Part shown: piece by piece, positions 55,931 to 63,559 of the stretch
Layout: each line of letters starts with the position of its first letter
Numbering within the stretch: position 1 is the stretch's first letter
DNA from: Gimesia chilikensis
GTDB taxonomy: Bacteria > Planctomycetota > Planctomycetia > Planctomycetales > Planctomycetaceae
Assembly (NCBI RefSeq): GCF_007744075.1
Contig: NZ_CP036266.1
Span: 372,001-436,000 of the forward strand
Direction of reading: 5' to 3'
Length of the DNA: 64,000 nucleotides
Position numbers and translations under genes: made by a program
Notes under the pieces: generated by a model
The model's input: the letters and a program-made list of their open reading frames with translations, nothing else
What the model was told of the DNA's origin: nothing
Database searches by the model: none

Positions 55931-56548
55931 TCAAGGAATACTCAGTGATTCCAGTTTTTTGATGACATCATTGTATTTCGCGGAGACAAGTCCGGCCCTT
56001 GGGTGGTACCGGAATCCGGAGTGTTCACGACCTGCAGCTTTCAGTGCCTGTTCGGCATGGCTGCGGGCCGATTCTACATCATCGGTATCAGCGGCAATCA
56101 AGGCGTGGGTGGTGTGCCAGAGAAATTCGTCCAAGGGTAACTCCAGGTCGGAGGCTGCCAACTGCAATAATTCACTGGCGCGGTTGTAGCAGTCTTGAAT
56201 CCCGCCCGTGGCAATCAAGTAAGGGAGATTGTGTCTCGCACGACTCTGCACGTTGGGAAACTCGGCCTCGCGGGCAAGTGCGTCTTCATAAGCGACCAGT
56301 GCCTCCTCAATGCGGTCGAGTGACAGTAGTGCTTCGGCTCGTGTGCCGTGAGCCCATGCTAGAAATAAATCATCATATTCAAAGTAGCGATCAAGTAATT
56401 TAAGGGAGACCTCGGGATGAGTTTCTACCAGTGTGGTTGCCTGGATCCGGAGGTACTGAGCCTTATCTCGTGCTCGCGTCAACTTTTCATTGAAAGCACG
56501 TTCAATTTCAGCGTTCCAGGTTGTGTTTCGATACCAGTCATCGTTCAT
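55931..56548 (-). CDS. TPR-like protein of unknown function
   Basis: 205 residues, cytoplasmic. Helical pairs resembling TPR units are seen at residues 50-85 (PEVSLKLLDRYFEYDDLFLAWAHGTRAEALL), 75-105 (IEEALVAYEDALAREAEFP) and 160-175 (VESARSHAEQALKAAG). No catalytic motif. It probably mediates protein contacts. It lies in the repeat-rich accessory stretch, and no partner is evident. Confidence 0.7.
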   Translation of the reverse strand: MNDDWYRNTTWNAEIERAFNEKLTRARDKAQYLRIQATTLVETHPEVSLKLLDRYFEYDDLFLAWAHGTRAEALLSLDRIEEALVAYEDALAREAEFPNVQSRARHNLPYLIATGGIQDCYNRASELLQLAASDLELPLDEFLWHTTHALIAADTDDVESARSHAEQALKAAGREHSGFRYHPRAGLVSAKYNDVIKKLESLSIP

Positions 56549-56698
56549 TTACACGAGATTCTTCGTCAAAATGGTAGAAATGGTTTTTATAATTTGAAAG
56601 TATGATTCTGTGCAGCAAGGTCGAGTCTTTCTGTATCCTGCCTCGGATCGAATCCCAGCATCGATTCACAAAATGTGATCTTTCTACTTTGCAAGCGT

Positions 56699-56750
56699 GA
56701 TCAATTTCGCCACGATTGGCAATATGAAATCAGAATCAGATTGGAAAAGC
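56699..56750 (+). repeat. GCAATATGAAA element (copy 3, at a gene start)
   Basis: TTCGCCACGATTGGCAATATGAAATCAG; the ATG at 56724 starts the membrane protein that follows. Confidence 0.55.
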
Positions 56751-57116
56751 TGGTTGTTTCTTTATCCGCTGCTGCAGGGGCTGGGCGGCGTGGGGTGGTG
56801 GTGTCTGTTGCTGGCGGTGCCGGAAAGTCGTGTGCTGTTTCTGTCGGAGACGCTGTCGGAGCGGGTGCTGCTGGCGTTCTGGCTGCCGGACGGGGTGGTG
56901 TTTGTGGGCGGTTCTTTTGTGCTGGCGTATGGTCTCTGGCGGCAGCGCTGCTGGGCGGGGCCGGTGTTGTATTTTCTGACGGGCGGCATTACTTACGTGA
57001 GCCTGTACTGTCTGTCGCTGAGCCTGGCGACGCAGGGGGGCTGGCTGGGAACCTGTCTGATGCTGGTGTGTCTGGGACTGATGCTGCTGGTTGTTTTTCT
57101 TGCAAAACGTTTTTGA
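56724..57116 (+). CDS. Small multi-pass membrane protein of unknown function
   Basis: 130 residues from the ATG at 56724 (MKSESDWKSWLFLYP). Four hydrophobic helices are visible: SWLFLYPLLQGLGGVGWWCLL, LAFWLPDGVVFVGGSFVLAYG, AGPVLYFLTGGITYVSLYCLS and GTCLMLVCLGLMLLVVFLA. No domain is recognised. The start lies inside a copy of the GCAATATGAAA element, so the leader may have been supplied by that repeat. It is followed after 19 bp by an unknown gene on the same strand. Confidence 0.65.
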   Translation: MKSESDWKSWLFLYPLLQGLGGVGWWCLLLAVPESRVLFLSETLSERVLLAFWLPDGVVFVGGSFVLAYGLWRQRCWAGPVLYFLTGGITYVSLYCLSLSLATQGGWLGTCLMLVCLGLMLLVVFLAKRF

Positions 57117-57135
57117 TGATAGATGTGAGGATGTG

Positions 57136-57681
57136 ATGGGTGAAGATCGGGTTTATTTCCTGGGATACGAAAATGAACAAAACAGAGAGATTCGTGATGG
57201 TCTGCGGAAGCTGATGATCTCCGGTTGCACATTGACTGAACTCATCCATTTTGTTGAATCACGCTTGGGAAATGATATTGATCATAGAATTATTAAACGC
57301 TATTTGAGCGATGCTTTTGATGTGTTCGTCCGGAATTTTAAGAATACGGATAAAATGAAGCATCCACTTGAGCTGTCGATATTGACTTCGGCATTTATTA
57401 CTCAGATTGTTGCCAACAGAGATGAATGGCAACCTGTGAATGATCGTCAAGATTGCTGGATGGACCACATTTACTCACAACCACCATTGGATGTTGAAGA
57501 TTCAATACCGTTTAGTCTATCCAAGGAAGGTTGGGAGTCGCTTTCTGCTACGGATCAAGAAGCCCTTCATTTAGCGCGTCGAAACAGTGAAGAAACTGGC
57601 TATCGATCAGTCGTTCTTTCTGTGCTCTGTGAACAGCTGCAATTCCAATTGCGTGAGCTCAAAAGCCAGGATTCTTTGTAA
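57136..57681 (+). CDS. Protein of unknown function
   Basis: 181 residues from the ATG at 57136, with TGAGGATG upstream; an in-frame start further upstream overlaps the previous gene. The DNA is AT-rich relative to the rest of the window. The sequence is helical with a Glu/Asp-rich N-terminus (YENEQNREIRDGLRKLM) and an SATDQEALHLARRNSEETG segment near the end. I recognise no domain. It probably forms a two- or three-gene transcript with its neighbours. Confidence 0.6.
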   Translation: MGEDRVYFLGYENEQNREIRDGLRKLMISGCTLTELIHFVESRLGNDIDHRIIKRYLSDAFDVFVRNFKNTDKMKHPLELSILTSAFITQIVANRDEWQPVNDRQDCWMDHIYSQPPLDVEDSIPFSLSKEGWESLSATDQEALHLARRNSEETGYRSVVLSVLCEQLQFQLRELKSQDSL

Positions 57682-57710
57682 GATTAATGCTGTGAGGAAG
57701 AAAGCCGGGG

Positions 57711-58262
57711 ATGTTCAAGATCACGTTTCGACCGACGCGGGCTGAGACGCCACTGTGGTGGCTGCTGCTGAAGATTGTGCTGCAGACGGTCGTGTTCTGG
57801 ACGCTGTTTCTGCTGGTGATTCCGGCGGGGCTGATCTGGCTGGAAGGGACCCTGGGCTGGCCGGCGTTTCGGTTCGACGGGCAGCGGGTACTGGGAGTGA
57901 TCCTGTTTGTGCTGGGGGGGAGCCTGGGGCTGACGAGCGGGGCGACGATGGGCATTTATGGTCGCGGGACACCGGTCCCTTTCGATACGGCACGGCAGCT
58001 GGTGGTGGCGGGACCGTATCGGTTTGTACGGAACCCGATGGCGATTGCAGGGCTGGTGCAGGGGGCCGCCGTGGGTTTGTATTTTGGTAGCGGGCTGGTT
58101 CTGGCGTACGTGGTAGTGGGCATGGTGCTGTGGAATATTTGTGTGCGGCCGGTGGAGGAACAGGACCTGGAGACGCGATTCGGGGAGGCGTTTGTGGAAT
58201 ATCGCCGGGAGGTGCGGTGCTGGGTGCCGCGATGGAAGGGGTATCGAGTGGTGGGTAAATAA
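57711..58262 (+). CDS. Isoprenylcysteine carboxyl methyltransferase (PEMT/ICMT)-like membrane protein
   Basis: 183 residues with about four transmembrane helices. The hallmark sequences are GPYRFVRNPMAIAG near residues 100-113 and EEQDLETRFGEAFVEYRREVRCWVPR near 145-170, the SAM-binding and membrane-proximal motifs of the bacterial ICMT/PEMT-type methyltransferases (DUF1295-like fold). The enzyme methylates a lipid or a small hydrophobic substrate. It follows the unknown gene in 29 bp. Confidence 0.87.
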   Translation: MFKITFRPTRAETPLWWLLLKIVLQTVVFWTLFLLVIPAGLIWLEGTLGWPAFRFDGQRVLGVILFVLGGSLGLTSGATMGIYGRGTPVPFDTARQLVVAGPYRFVRNPMAIAGLVQGAAVGLYFGSGLVLAYVVVGMVLWNICVRPVEEQDLETRFGEAFVEYRREVRCWVPRWKGYRVVGK

Positions 58263-58273
58263 AAGGAAATTTG

Positions 58274-58306
58274 TATGAACCACGAAATGCACGAAAGACA
58301 CGAAAG
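58274..58306 (+). repeat. CACGAAA 9-base periodic repeat (copy 3)
   Basis: TATGAACCACGAAATGCACGAAAGACACGAAAG; nearly identical to the copy at 54763. Confidence 0.75.
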
Positions 58307-58517
58307 ACTGCTGGGGAGGATTTGACTCGTAAGAGAGGCCATTAAGATTTTGGGAAATCAACCGGTTGATGTTGATCGTTTGTTGCCGGGTTAAGAAGAT
58401 GGATTGCTGATCTGGCATGTGTCTGAATTCGATTTTATGATCATTAATCGCTGCAACGAACAATGTATCTGGGTAGAACCGTTTCTTTCCCTTTTTTCGA
58501 ACCTGGGAAATAGTGTA

Positions 58518-59102
58518 ATGCCATACACGGCTGAGCAGTTTCAATATTTCGAGCAGTTGATCAGGGGGGAAGCTGATATCAGCTGGCGCGCCTGGTGGAA
58601 ACGGAATGAAGCGACGCTGAAAGTGCAGTTGCCACGGGCAGAATATCTGCGGATCAAGTTTGGACTGATTGAGTACGCTTTTAAGCTGTTGCAGGAAGCG
58701 GGGGTCGATATTGAATGGGGACCGGCGGCGTCTCGCGAGCACTACTATGCAAGACTGCATGAATCAGTGCTGGATGAAAAGGGGCGTCCCTCGGCTGAGT
58801 TCCAGCGGCAAAAGTACCAGGGTGCGTTACGGGACTTGAAGGCGGGAGATCAGGAAAAGGCTCAGAGGAAGATGAAAAGGATCATCAGGCAGGCGTTGAA
58901 AAACCGCGAAGAATATGAGTGTGAAGAACTCTGTGACATCCAGTTTGATGGAGCGCAGATGCTGGCCAGTGGCATTGATGATGAAATTAAGCTCGGCCTT
59001 GCTCTCACCCGAGAGATCGCCAGCCTGGATGACACCGATGATATCATCGGTGTGCCAATTCGGTATGCTCGAGACGCGTTGGCGAAATACGAAGGTACCT
59101 GA
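58518..59102 (+). CDS. Helical protein of unknown function
   Basis: 194 residues from the ATG at 58518 (MPYTAEQFQYFEQLIRG), chosen over upstream in-frame starts in a poorer context. No signal peptide or membrane helix. The sequence is helical, rich in Arg, Glu and Lys, with an Asp-rich C-terminal LDDTDDIIGVPIRYARD. It has no recognised domain. It lies between copies of the CACGAAA repeats, in the accessory stretch. Confidence 0.6.
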   Translation: MPYTAEQFQYFEQLIRGEADISWRAWWKRNEATLKVQLPRAEYLRIKFGLIEYAFKLLQEAGVDIEWGPAASREHYYARLHESVLDEKGRPSAEFQRQKYQGALRDLKAGDQEKAQRKMKRIIRQALKNREEYECEELCDIQFDGAQMLASGIDDEIKLGLALTREIASLDDTDDIIGVPIRYARDALAKYEGT

Positions 59103-59195
59103 TGAGGGCGGGGATTCTGGTGCTGACGAGTCTCTTCTGTCAGTATCCTGCTCGCTGCGCTCGGCCCGAGTTGCGTTCGGGGCGACCCGTTGAGG

Positions 59196-59227
59196 AACCT
59201 CGAAAAACGCGAAAGATTCGAAAAATT
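59196..59227 (+). repeat. Degenerate CACGAAA-type repeat
   Basis: AACCTCGAAAAACGCGAAAGATTCGAAAAATT: same nine-base periodicity in a degenerate form, after a module-A fragment (CCTGCTCGCTGCGCTCGGC at 59146-59165). Confidence 0.5.
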
Positions 59228-59264
59228 GTGAGCGGGATGGGGGCTGGACTCGAAAACTGCTTGA

Positions 59265-60050
59265 TCAGTCATCCTCTTCTGTCTTTTCGAACTCGCTGGA
59301 GTGGGTTTGCGAATTTTTTCTGATGAGTTCTTCGAGGCTTGTGATTCCCATAAAAGCGGGCATCGCGCCCATTGATTTGTCGGTAGGAATAAATACGACA
59401 GAAGACTTCCCCTCGAGGCAGATTTCATAGAGCATATTCATAGATCGCAGTTGAAGGGCAATGGGATTGTCTGCGTATTTTTTGGAAGCAGCGATAATGG
59501 CATCGGCAGCCAGTTGTTCCGCATCAGCCAGGATCACACGTGCGCGTTTTTCGCGTTCCGCAGCCGCTTCGCGAGCGATGGCATCTTCCAGCTCTTTGGC
59601 AACAATGACGTCCTTGATTTCTACAGAAATCACGGTCACTCCCCATTTGGAAACGAATCCGTCAATGTGCTCTTTCAGCCGCTTTCCGATTTTGTCCCGT
59701 TCGGCGAGGAGCTCGTCAAGATTGGATTTCCCTACCATGTCCCGGATCGAGGATCGCGCGCTAAGCTGTGTGGCTTTATGGTAGTTATCGACGTTCAAAA
59801 CGCACGCCTTGGGATCCATCACCTGGTAGAAGAGGATCGCATCCACTTCTACCGGAATGTTGTCTTTCGTCAGCCCTACCTGCATGGGGACCGTGTAGGT
59901 GATAATCCGCAAGTCGATCCGGTAGAGAACACGCGTGACGAGGGGGATGTAAAAGTATAAACCGGGCTCAACCATCCGGTAAAACTTCCCGAGGAAAAAC
60001 AGGGCGTGACGCTCCCATTCTTTCACTGTACCAAAGAAAAACATGTGCAT
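59265..60050 (-). CDS. Stomatin/slipin-like SPFH protein without N-terminal hairpin
   Basis: 261 residues of the band 7/SPFH family: EWERHALFFLGKFYRMVEPGLYFYIP near the N-terminus, the IPVEVDAILFYQVMDP core, and a coiled-coil helix rich in Ala, Glu and Lys (EDAIAREAAAEREKRARVI) typical of stomatin-like proteins. Unlike ordinary slipins, the 25-40 residue membrane hairpin that should precede EWERHALFF is absent, so the protein may be soluble or rely on another anchor. Slipins scaffold membrane microdomains. It stands alone in the repeat-rich stretch. Confidence 0.85.
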   Translation of the reverse strand: MHMFFFGTVKEWERHALFFLGKFYRMVEPGLYFYIPLVTRVLYRIDLRIITYTVPMQVGLTKDNIPVEVDAILFYQVMDPKACVLNVDNYHKATQLSARSSIRDMVGKSNLDELLAERDKIGKRLKEHIDGFVSKWGVTVISVEIKDVIVAKELEDAIAREAAAEREKRARVILADAEQLAADAIIAASKKYADNPIALQLRSMNMLYEICLEGKSSVVFIPTDKSMGAMPAFMGITSLEELIRKNSQTHSSEFEKTEEDD

Positions 60051-60241
60051 TGTCCTGGATGGAGGAAGCCGACATGGAGCCAGTTATGAAAGTGCGCCAC
60101 ATGAAAAGCGGCAGGTCTCAAAGGTGCTGTTTCTCTTATCATCCCCGAGTTCTGATGACTTAACAACTGCTTTTTAACAGATTAACGATTTTCCACGCAG
60201 TGGTTAAGTATTTTTCTGTAATACCGTTGAATGACGGTTTT

Positions 60242-60265
60242 GTGGAACCACGAAATGCATGAAAA
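60242..60265 (+). repeat. CACGAAA 9-base periodic repeat (copy 4, partial)
   Basis: GGAACCACGAAATGCATGAAAAG: one and a half units. Confidence 0.55.
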
Positions 60266-60269
60266 GTTG

Positions 60270-60330
60270 TGGGCGGAATGGCGTTCGCCACCGGTTCTGG
60301 GATCGGCGTCAACCTTTTCTACCGGTGGCC
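60270..60330 (+). repeat. GGAATGGCGTTCG module (copy 1)
   Basis: Matches 62247-62312: GGCGGAATGGCGTTCG ... GATCGGCGTCAACCTTTT ... ACCGGTGGC versus GAGCGGAATGGCGTTCG ... GATCAGCATCAACCTTTTT ... ACCGGCGGC. Confidence 0.75.
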
Positions 60331-60431
60331 AGGTAGCGTTTCTTATTTCGGATGGTCTATACCAAAGTCGTTTCAACCGGGGCTAATGCCCTGCGACTCA
60401 TTTTCTGAGAGCATTTGCTGCGATTCATTCT

Positions 60432-60622
60432 GTCGGGTGGCCTCGGATGTAATCCAAGGTTGTCATGAGACAACAGGAGGTTGCGGAGCACGCGTTCTGT
60501 TATAGGGAAACGTACCTCATTATTCTGGAATGGAAAAGGTTGGTAACTTTGCTCTGTGCTGATCGATTTCTCTGAGACCTCCTGCTCGCTGCGCTCGGCT
60601 CGGATTTTATCCGAGCCCACCC
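60432..60622 (+). repeat. Dispersed repeat, module A (copy 2)
   Basis: See 48516-48704; ends in the same GGCTCGGAT-TTT-ATCCGAGCC hairpin and CCCACCC. Confidence 0.8.
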
Positions 60623-60629
60623 GTCGTTC

Positions 60630-60843
60630 TTTTTTACCCGCGGCTGGCACCTTGCCGCTCGGGGTTGGTGGGGGGACTGTGATTCCCTTTAGGCGTTGGT
60701 ACTGGTGGATTGTCGCCAGGCGGGCGACCACATGGGTTCGCCCCTACAACTCAAGGGTTGGGTTCCTTGTGATGAATTGATCTGTTGCTCTGACAGTTTC
60801 CTGTTGCCTGTCGGCAATCCCGGATTGCATCCGTGACCATCCG
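60630..60843 (+). repeat. REP-bearing module (copy 1)
   Basis: Matches 62293-62498 along its length. Core palindrome GGGCGACC-ACAT-GGGTTCGCCC at 60722-60743; tail TTGCCTGTCGGCAATCCCGGATT shared with the second copy (TTGCCTGTGGCAATCCCGGATT). Confidence 0.8.
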
Positions 60844-60862
60844 TGGGCACTGATTGGGGCGA

Positions 60863-61975
60863 TTACTCGCCGAAGTGTTGTTTGAGGAAGGCGAGGCTTT
60901 TGTTGTTGGACCAGCGGTGGCCGCCTTGGAAGAAATCGGCGTCGATGTTTTCTTCTGCTCCTAAAACCTGGTAGACCTGCTGCAGTTTTTTGTAGCCCTG
61001 GCGGGCGGCGTCGATGGGGAAGATTTTGTCTTCGATGCCGTTGATGAGCAGGACCGGGCGGGGGGCGTGCAGGGCGACGACGTCGGACATTTCGCCGAAC
61101 CGCATCATCTCGGGCATACACTGACACAAGCAGTGCGGCATGGCGTAGTAGGAGGCGCGGTAGGTTGAGAAGGCGCCGGCGATCATGGTGAGCTTGACGC
61201 GTTCGTCGAGGACGGGGAGGTACATGGCGGTGGCTCCGCCGCCGGAGAGGCCGGCGGCTGCGATGCGGTCCGGATCGACTTCGTCCTGTGTCTGCAGGAA
61301 GTCGATGACGCGCATGGCGTCCCAGCTGCGCTGGCCCTGCGGGGTACTGCCGATGAGGAGGGCGTTCATGGTCATCTGCAGACAACTGCGTTTGGTGTGT
61401 GAGACGCCGCGATCCTGGTCGCCGGCGGTTTCGTTCCAGCCCCGCATGACGATGGCGGCGGAGACGTAGCCGTGCTTCGCGAAGTAGACGGCGTAGTCGA
61501 GTTCGCTCTGGCGGGTCTTTTCTTTGTCGGCTTTGGTTTTGCCTTCATCGATGTAGGGGATGATGCCGCTGTGTCCGTGCATGCAGACGATCGCGGGGAC
61601 TTTTTTCTTTAAGTTGTGCGGGACGAAGTAATAGACGGGAGCCCAATAGGCGGCTTCGGTGCGGATAAAGACTTTGTGGCGGGTGAAGGTGTCGAACTCT
61701 TTCTTTTCGGCCCACTTGACTTCCAGGGGGACGCGCTCGGGCATTTTACCCAGGATGCGGGTGACGGTCGGATGAAACTGTTTCCGCCAGGCTGCGTGCT
61801 CGGTTTTGTTTGTGGCCTGCCAGGCCTGCAGCGGTTCCATGGCGTTGGCGAGTTGCTGGTAGCTTTCGGTGACGGTATATGGTTTCTCGGCGGGGTCGCG
61901 TTCTGCTGCGGTTGCCGGAGTGATCAGCAGGCTGGTCAGGAGGGTGACGAGCAGGCTGCGGGTGAGTGTTTGCAT
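60863..61975 (-). CDS. Secreted alpha/beta-hydrolase (dienelactone-hydrolase/acetylxylan-esterase-like)
   Basis: 370 residues with a signal peptide (residues 8-24, ending TPATAAE). The nucleophile elbow is GLSGGG (Ser in the middle, near residue 240) and the His-Asp part of the triad is expected in the C-terminal third; APRPVLLINGIEDKIFP is the typical acid-strand region. It resembles the abhydrolase/DLH-like esterases found with polysaccharide enzymes in planctomycetes. The substrate is not known. Confidence 0.82.
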   Translation of the reverse strand: MQTLTRSLLVTLLTSLLITPATAAERDPAEKPYTVTESYQQLANAMEPLQAWQATNKTEHAAWRKQFHPTVTRILGKMPERVPLEVKWAEKKEFDTFTRHKVFIRTEAAYWAPVYYFVPHNLKKKVPAIVCMHGHSGIIPYIDEGKTKADKEKTRQSELDYAVYFAKHGYVSAAIVMRGWNETAGDQDRGVSHTKRSCLQMTMNALLIGSTPQGQRSWDAMRVIDFLQTQDEVDPDRIAAAGLSGGGATAMYLPVLDERVKLTMIAGAFSTYRASYYAMPHCLCQCMPEMMRFGEMSDVVALHAPRPVLLINGIEDKIFPIDAARQGYKKLQQVYQVLGAEENIDADFFQGGHRWSNNKSLAFLKQHFGE

Positions 61976-62094
61976 GAGGTTTGACCGTTGTTCAAAAACA
62001 GGGGGCGGGTGACTTAGTGTATCATTCTATTACAGGGGAACGCTGGGGGAAGGTCAAGGGGGAGAATGGGGGTGAGGCTCGATCTGGGGTTTTC

Positions 62095-62128
62095 TGAACC
62101 ACGAAATACACGAAAGGCACGAAAAAAT
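62095..62128 (+). repeat. CACGAAA 9-base periodic repeat (copy 5)
   Basis: CTGAACCACGAAATACACGAAAGGCACGAAAAAA; three units with nine-base period. Confidence 0.7.
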
Positions 62129-62246
62129 TGTGTGCATTCGTCACCGCCTGATAAGGGAGAGTGCTCATTCGAGTGGTGACTGATGTGAGTGCCTGGTGTG
62201 TATCTCGCGTGAGGGGGGCGGCTGTGTAGAATGCAGGCCGGTTTAC

Positions 62247-62312
62247 GTTGTGAGCGGAATGGCGTTCGGCATTGACTCTCGATCAGCATCAACCTTTTTA
62301 CCGGCGGCTGGT
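62247..62312 (+). repeat. GGAATGGCGTTCG module (copy 2)
   Basis: See 60270-60330. Confidence 0.75.
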
Positions 62313-62498
62313 GCCTTGGCGCTCACGGTTGGTGGGTGGGCTGTGCTTTCCTTTGGGTGTTGATACCGGTGGTGTGTCGCCAGGCGGGCGAACGCATGGG
62401 TTCGCCCCTACGACAGACAGGGGGTTGGTTTCGCTGTTGAGCGGTTGTTCTGTGACCTCCTGTTGCCTGTGGCAATCCCGGATTTCATTCGGGGTTAC
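62293..62498 (+). repeat. REP-bearing module (copy 2)
   Basis: Core palindrome GGGCGAAC-GCATG-GGTTCGCCC near 62385-62407. Same order of landmarks as 60630-60843. Module A is missing between it and the GGAATGGCGTTCG module. Confidence 0.8.
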
Positions 62499-62650
62499 CT
62501 ATTTTCTTTACCGCGAAAGGCACGAAAATATTTTGTGCGAGGTCAGCACAGTCTGGCGAGCCGACTGTGGCACCCGTTGTGTAATTTGTTTTTTGAGAGG
62601 TTGTCATGTTGAGAACGAAATTCGTGAACCGAGACAGGGAGGCCAGGACA

Positions 62651-62735
62651 GAATTTTGTCCCGATGTGGCCGGATTTTGTCCTGGTGTGTCCAGGTTTTT
62701 GTCCCTGTGTGACCGGAGTTTGTCCTGGTCTGCCG
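62651..62735 (+). repeat. Imperfect 20-22 base tandem array, four units
   Basis: Units GAATTTTGTCCCGATGTGG..., GATTTTGTCCTGGTGTGTCC..., GGTTTTTGTCCCTGTGTGAC... and GAGTTTGTCCTGGTCTGCC... share TTTGTCC-x-x-G-T-G. Unit lengths are 22, 21, 22 and 20. Confidence 0.7.
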
Positions 62736-63105
62736 TGAACAATATGTGGGAAACATTTTGCATGAGTTCTGTTTGCTCCAGTGAAAACCCGGTGAATAGC
62801 GGCGGGGATTCAGGTGCTGTTGCGTCAGTGGTGTCTGGTGTTCCGGTGCACGCTGACCTGCCTCGCGCGCGAGCCAGAGGGGAACAGCATACGATTCGGG
62901 AGGGGCGGTTCAAGGGGAGTTTGTGCAGTAAATACGGGTAAAATGAGCACCTGATTGCGGGGTTCATGTCAGGGGAAACGACAAATAAGTTCCTCAATCT
63001 CGTATTTCTGGTATATAATGGCTAAGATATTCGCTTCGAACCGAGAACTGTCTGAATCTTCACAACTGACATATATCGGCACTATGGGGTGCCTGGATCT
63101 GATTT

Positions 63106-63552
63106 ATGAAACATCTGTCTCAAGCAGAAGAAATTGAGGAAATCCGCCAGCTGGTGCGGAAGAGTGGCCTGCGGAGTACGGCGGCCCGGATTACCGTGAT
63201 CCAGTTTTTGCGGAAGGCGAAGTCTCCGCTGACGCACGCCGAGATTGCAGAAGATCTGACCCCCATGGGCTTTGATAAAGCGACCGTGTATCGCAACCTG
63301 ATTGACCTGGCGGATGCAGGTCTGGTGAAACGGACCGAGCTGGGCGATCATGCCTGGCGGTTCGAATTACGGAACCCGGATGAGCCGGAAGATGCAGAGC
63401 ATCCGCACTTTGTCTGTACGGAATGCGGCAGTGTTTCGTGCCTGCACGATGTGGATTTCAAGACTCCCAAGAACAAGCAGTGGGCGGCGGTCGGTAAAGT
63501 GACCGAGATCCTGCTTAAGGGAATCTGCAGCGAGTGTGAAGAGGAAGAGTGA
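63106..63552 (+). CDS. Fur-family transcriptional regulator
   Basis: 148 residues. The N-terminal winged helix includes LRSTAARITVIQFLRKAKSPLTHAEIAEDL and the DKATVYRNLIDLADAGLVKR recognition region. The dimerisation domain carries two CxxC pairs, Cys104/Cys107 and Cys141/Cys144, which bind structural zinc, and His99/His101 of the regulatory site in EHPHFVC. Which metal is sensed (Fe, Zn, Mn, or peroxide) is not decidable, but the neighbouring convergent gene encodes a ZIP transporter, so zinc regulation is a plausible inference. Confidence 0.93.
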   Translation: MKHLSQAEEIEEIRQLVRKSGLRSTAARITVIQFLRKAKSPLTHAEIAEDLTPMGFDKATVYRNLIDLADAGLVKRTELGDHAWRFELRNPDEPEDAEHPHFVCTECGSVSCLHDVDFKTPKNKQWAAVGKVTEILLKGICSECEEEE

Positions 63553-63559
63553 GCGCTGG

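Larger units (their letters stand above)
60051..60862. other. Repeat-rich intergenic region
   Basis: 812 bp without a gene, holding a CACGAAA copy, the GGAATGGCGTTCG module, module A and the REP module in series (listed separately). Confidence 0.6.
61976..63105. other. Long repeat-rich intergenic region
   Basis: 1130 bp without an acceptable gene. It holds repeats listed separately: CACGAAA (62095), module (62247), REP module (62293), degenerate CACGAAA (62510) and a 21-base tandem array (62651-62735). Confidence 0.6.

Noticed and set aside
62485-62997. Overlapping frames of 111 and 170 codons in the long repeat-rich gap
   Set aside because: They run through the 21-base tandem array and REP-like sequence, with no ribosome site or conserved motif.
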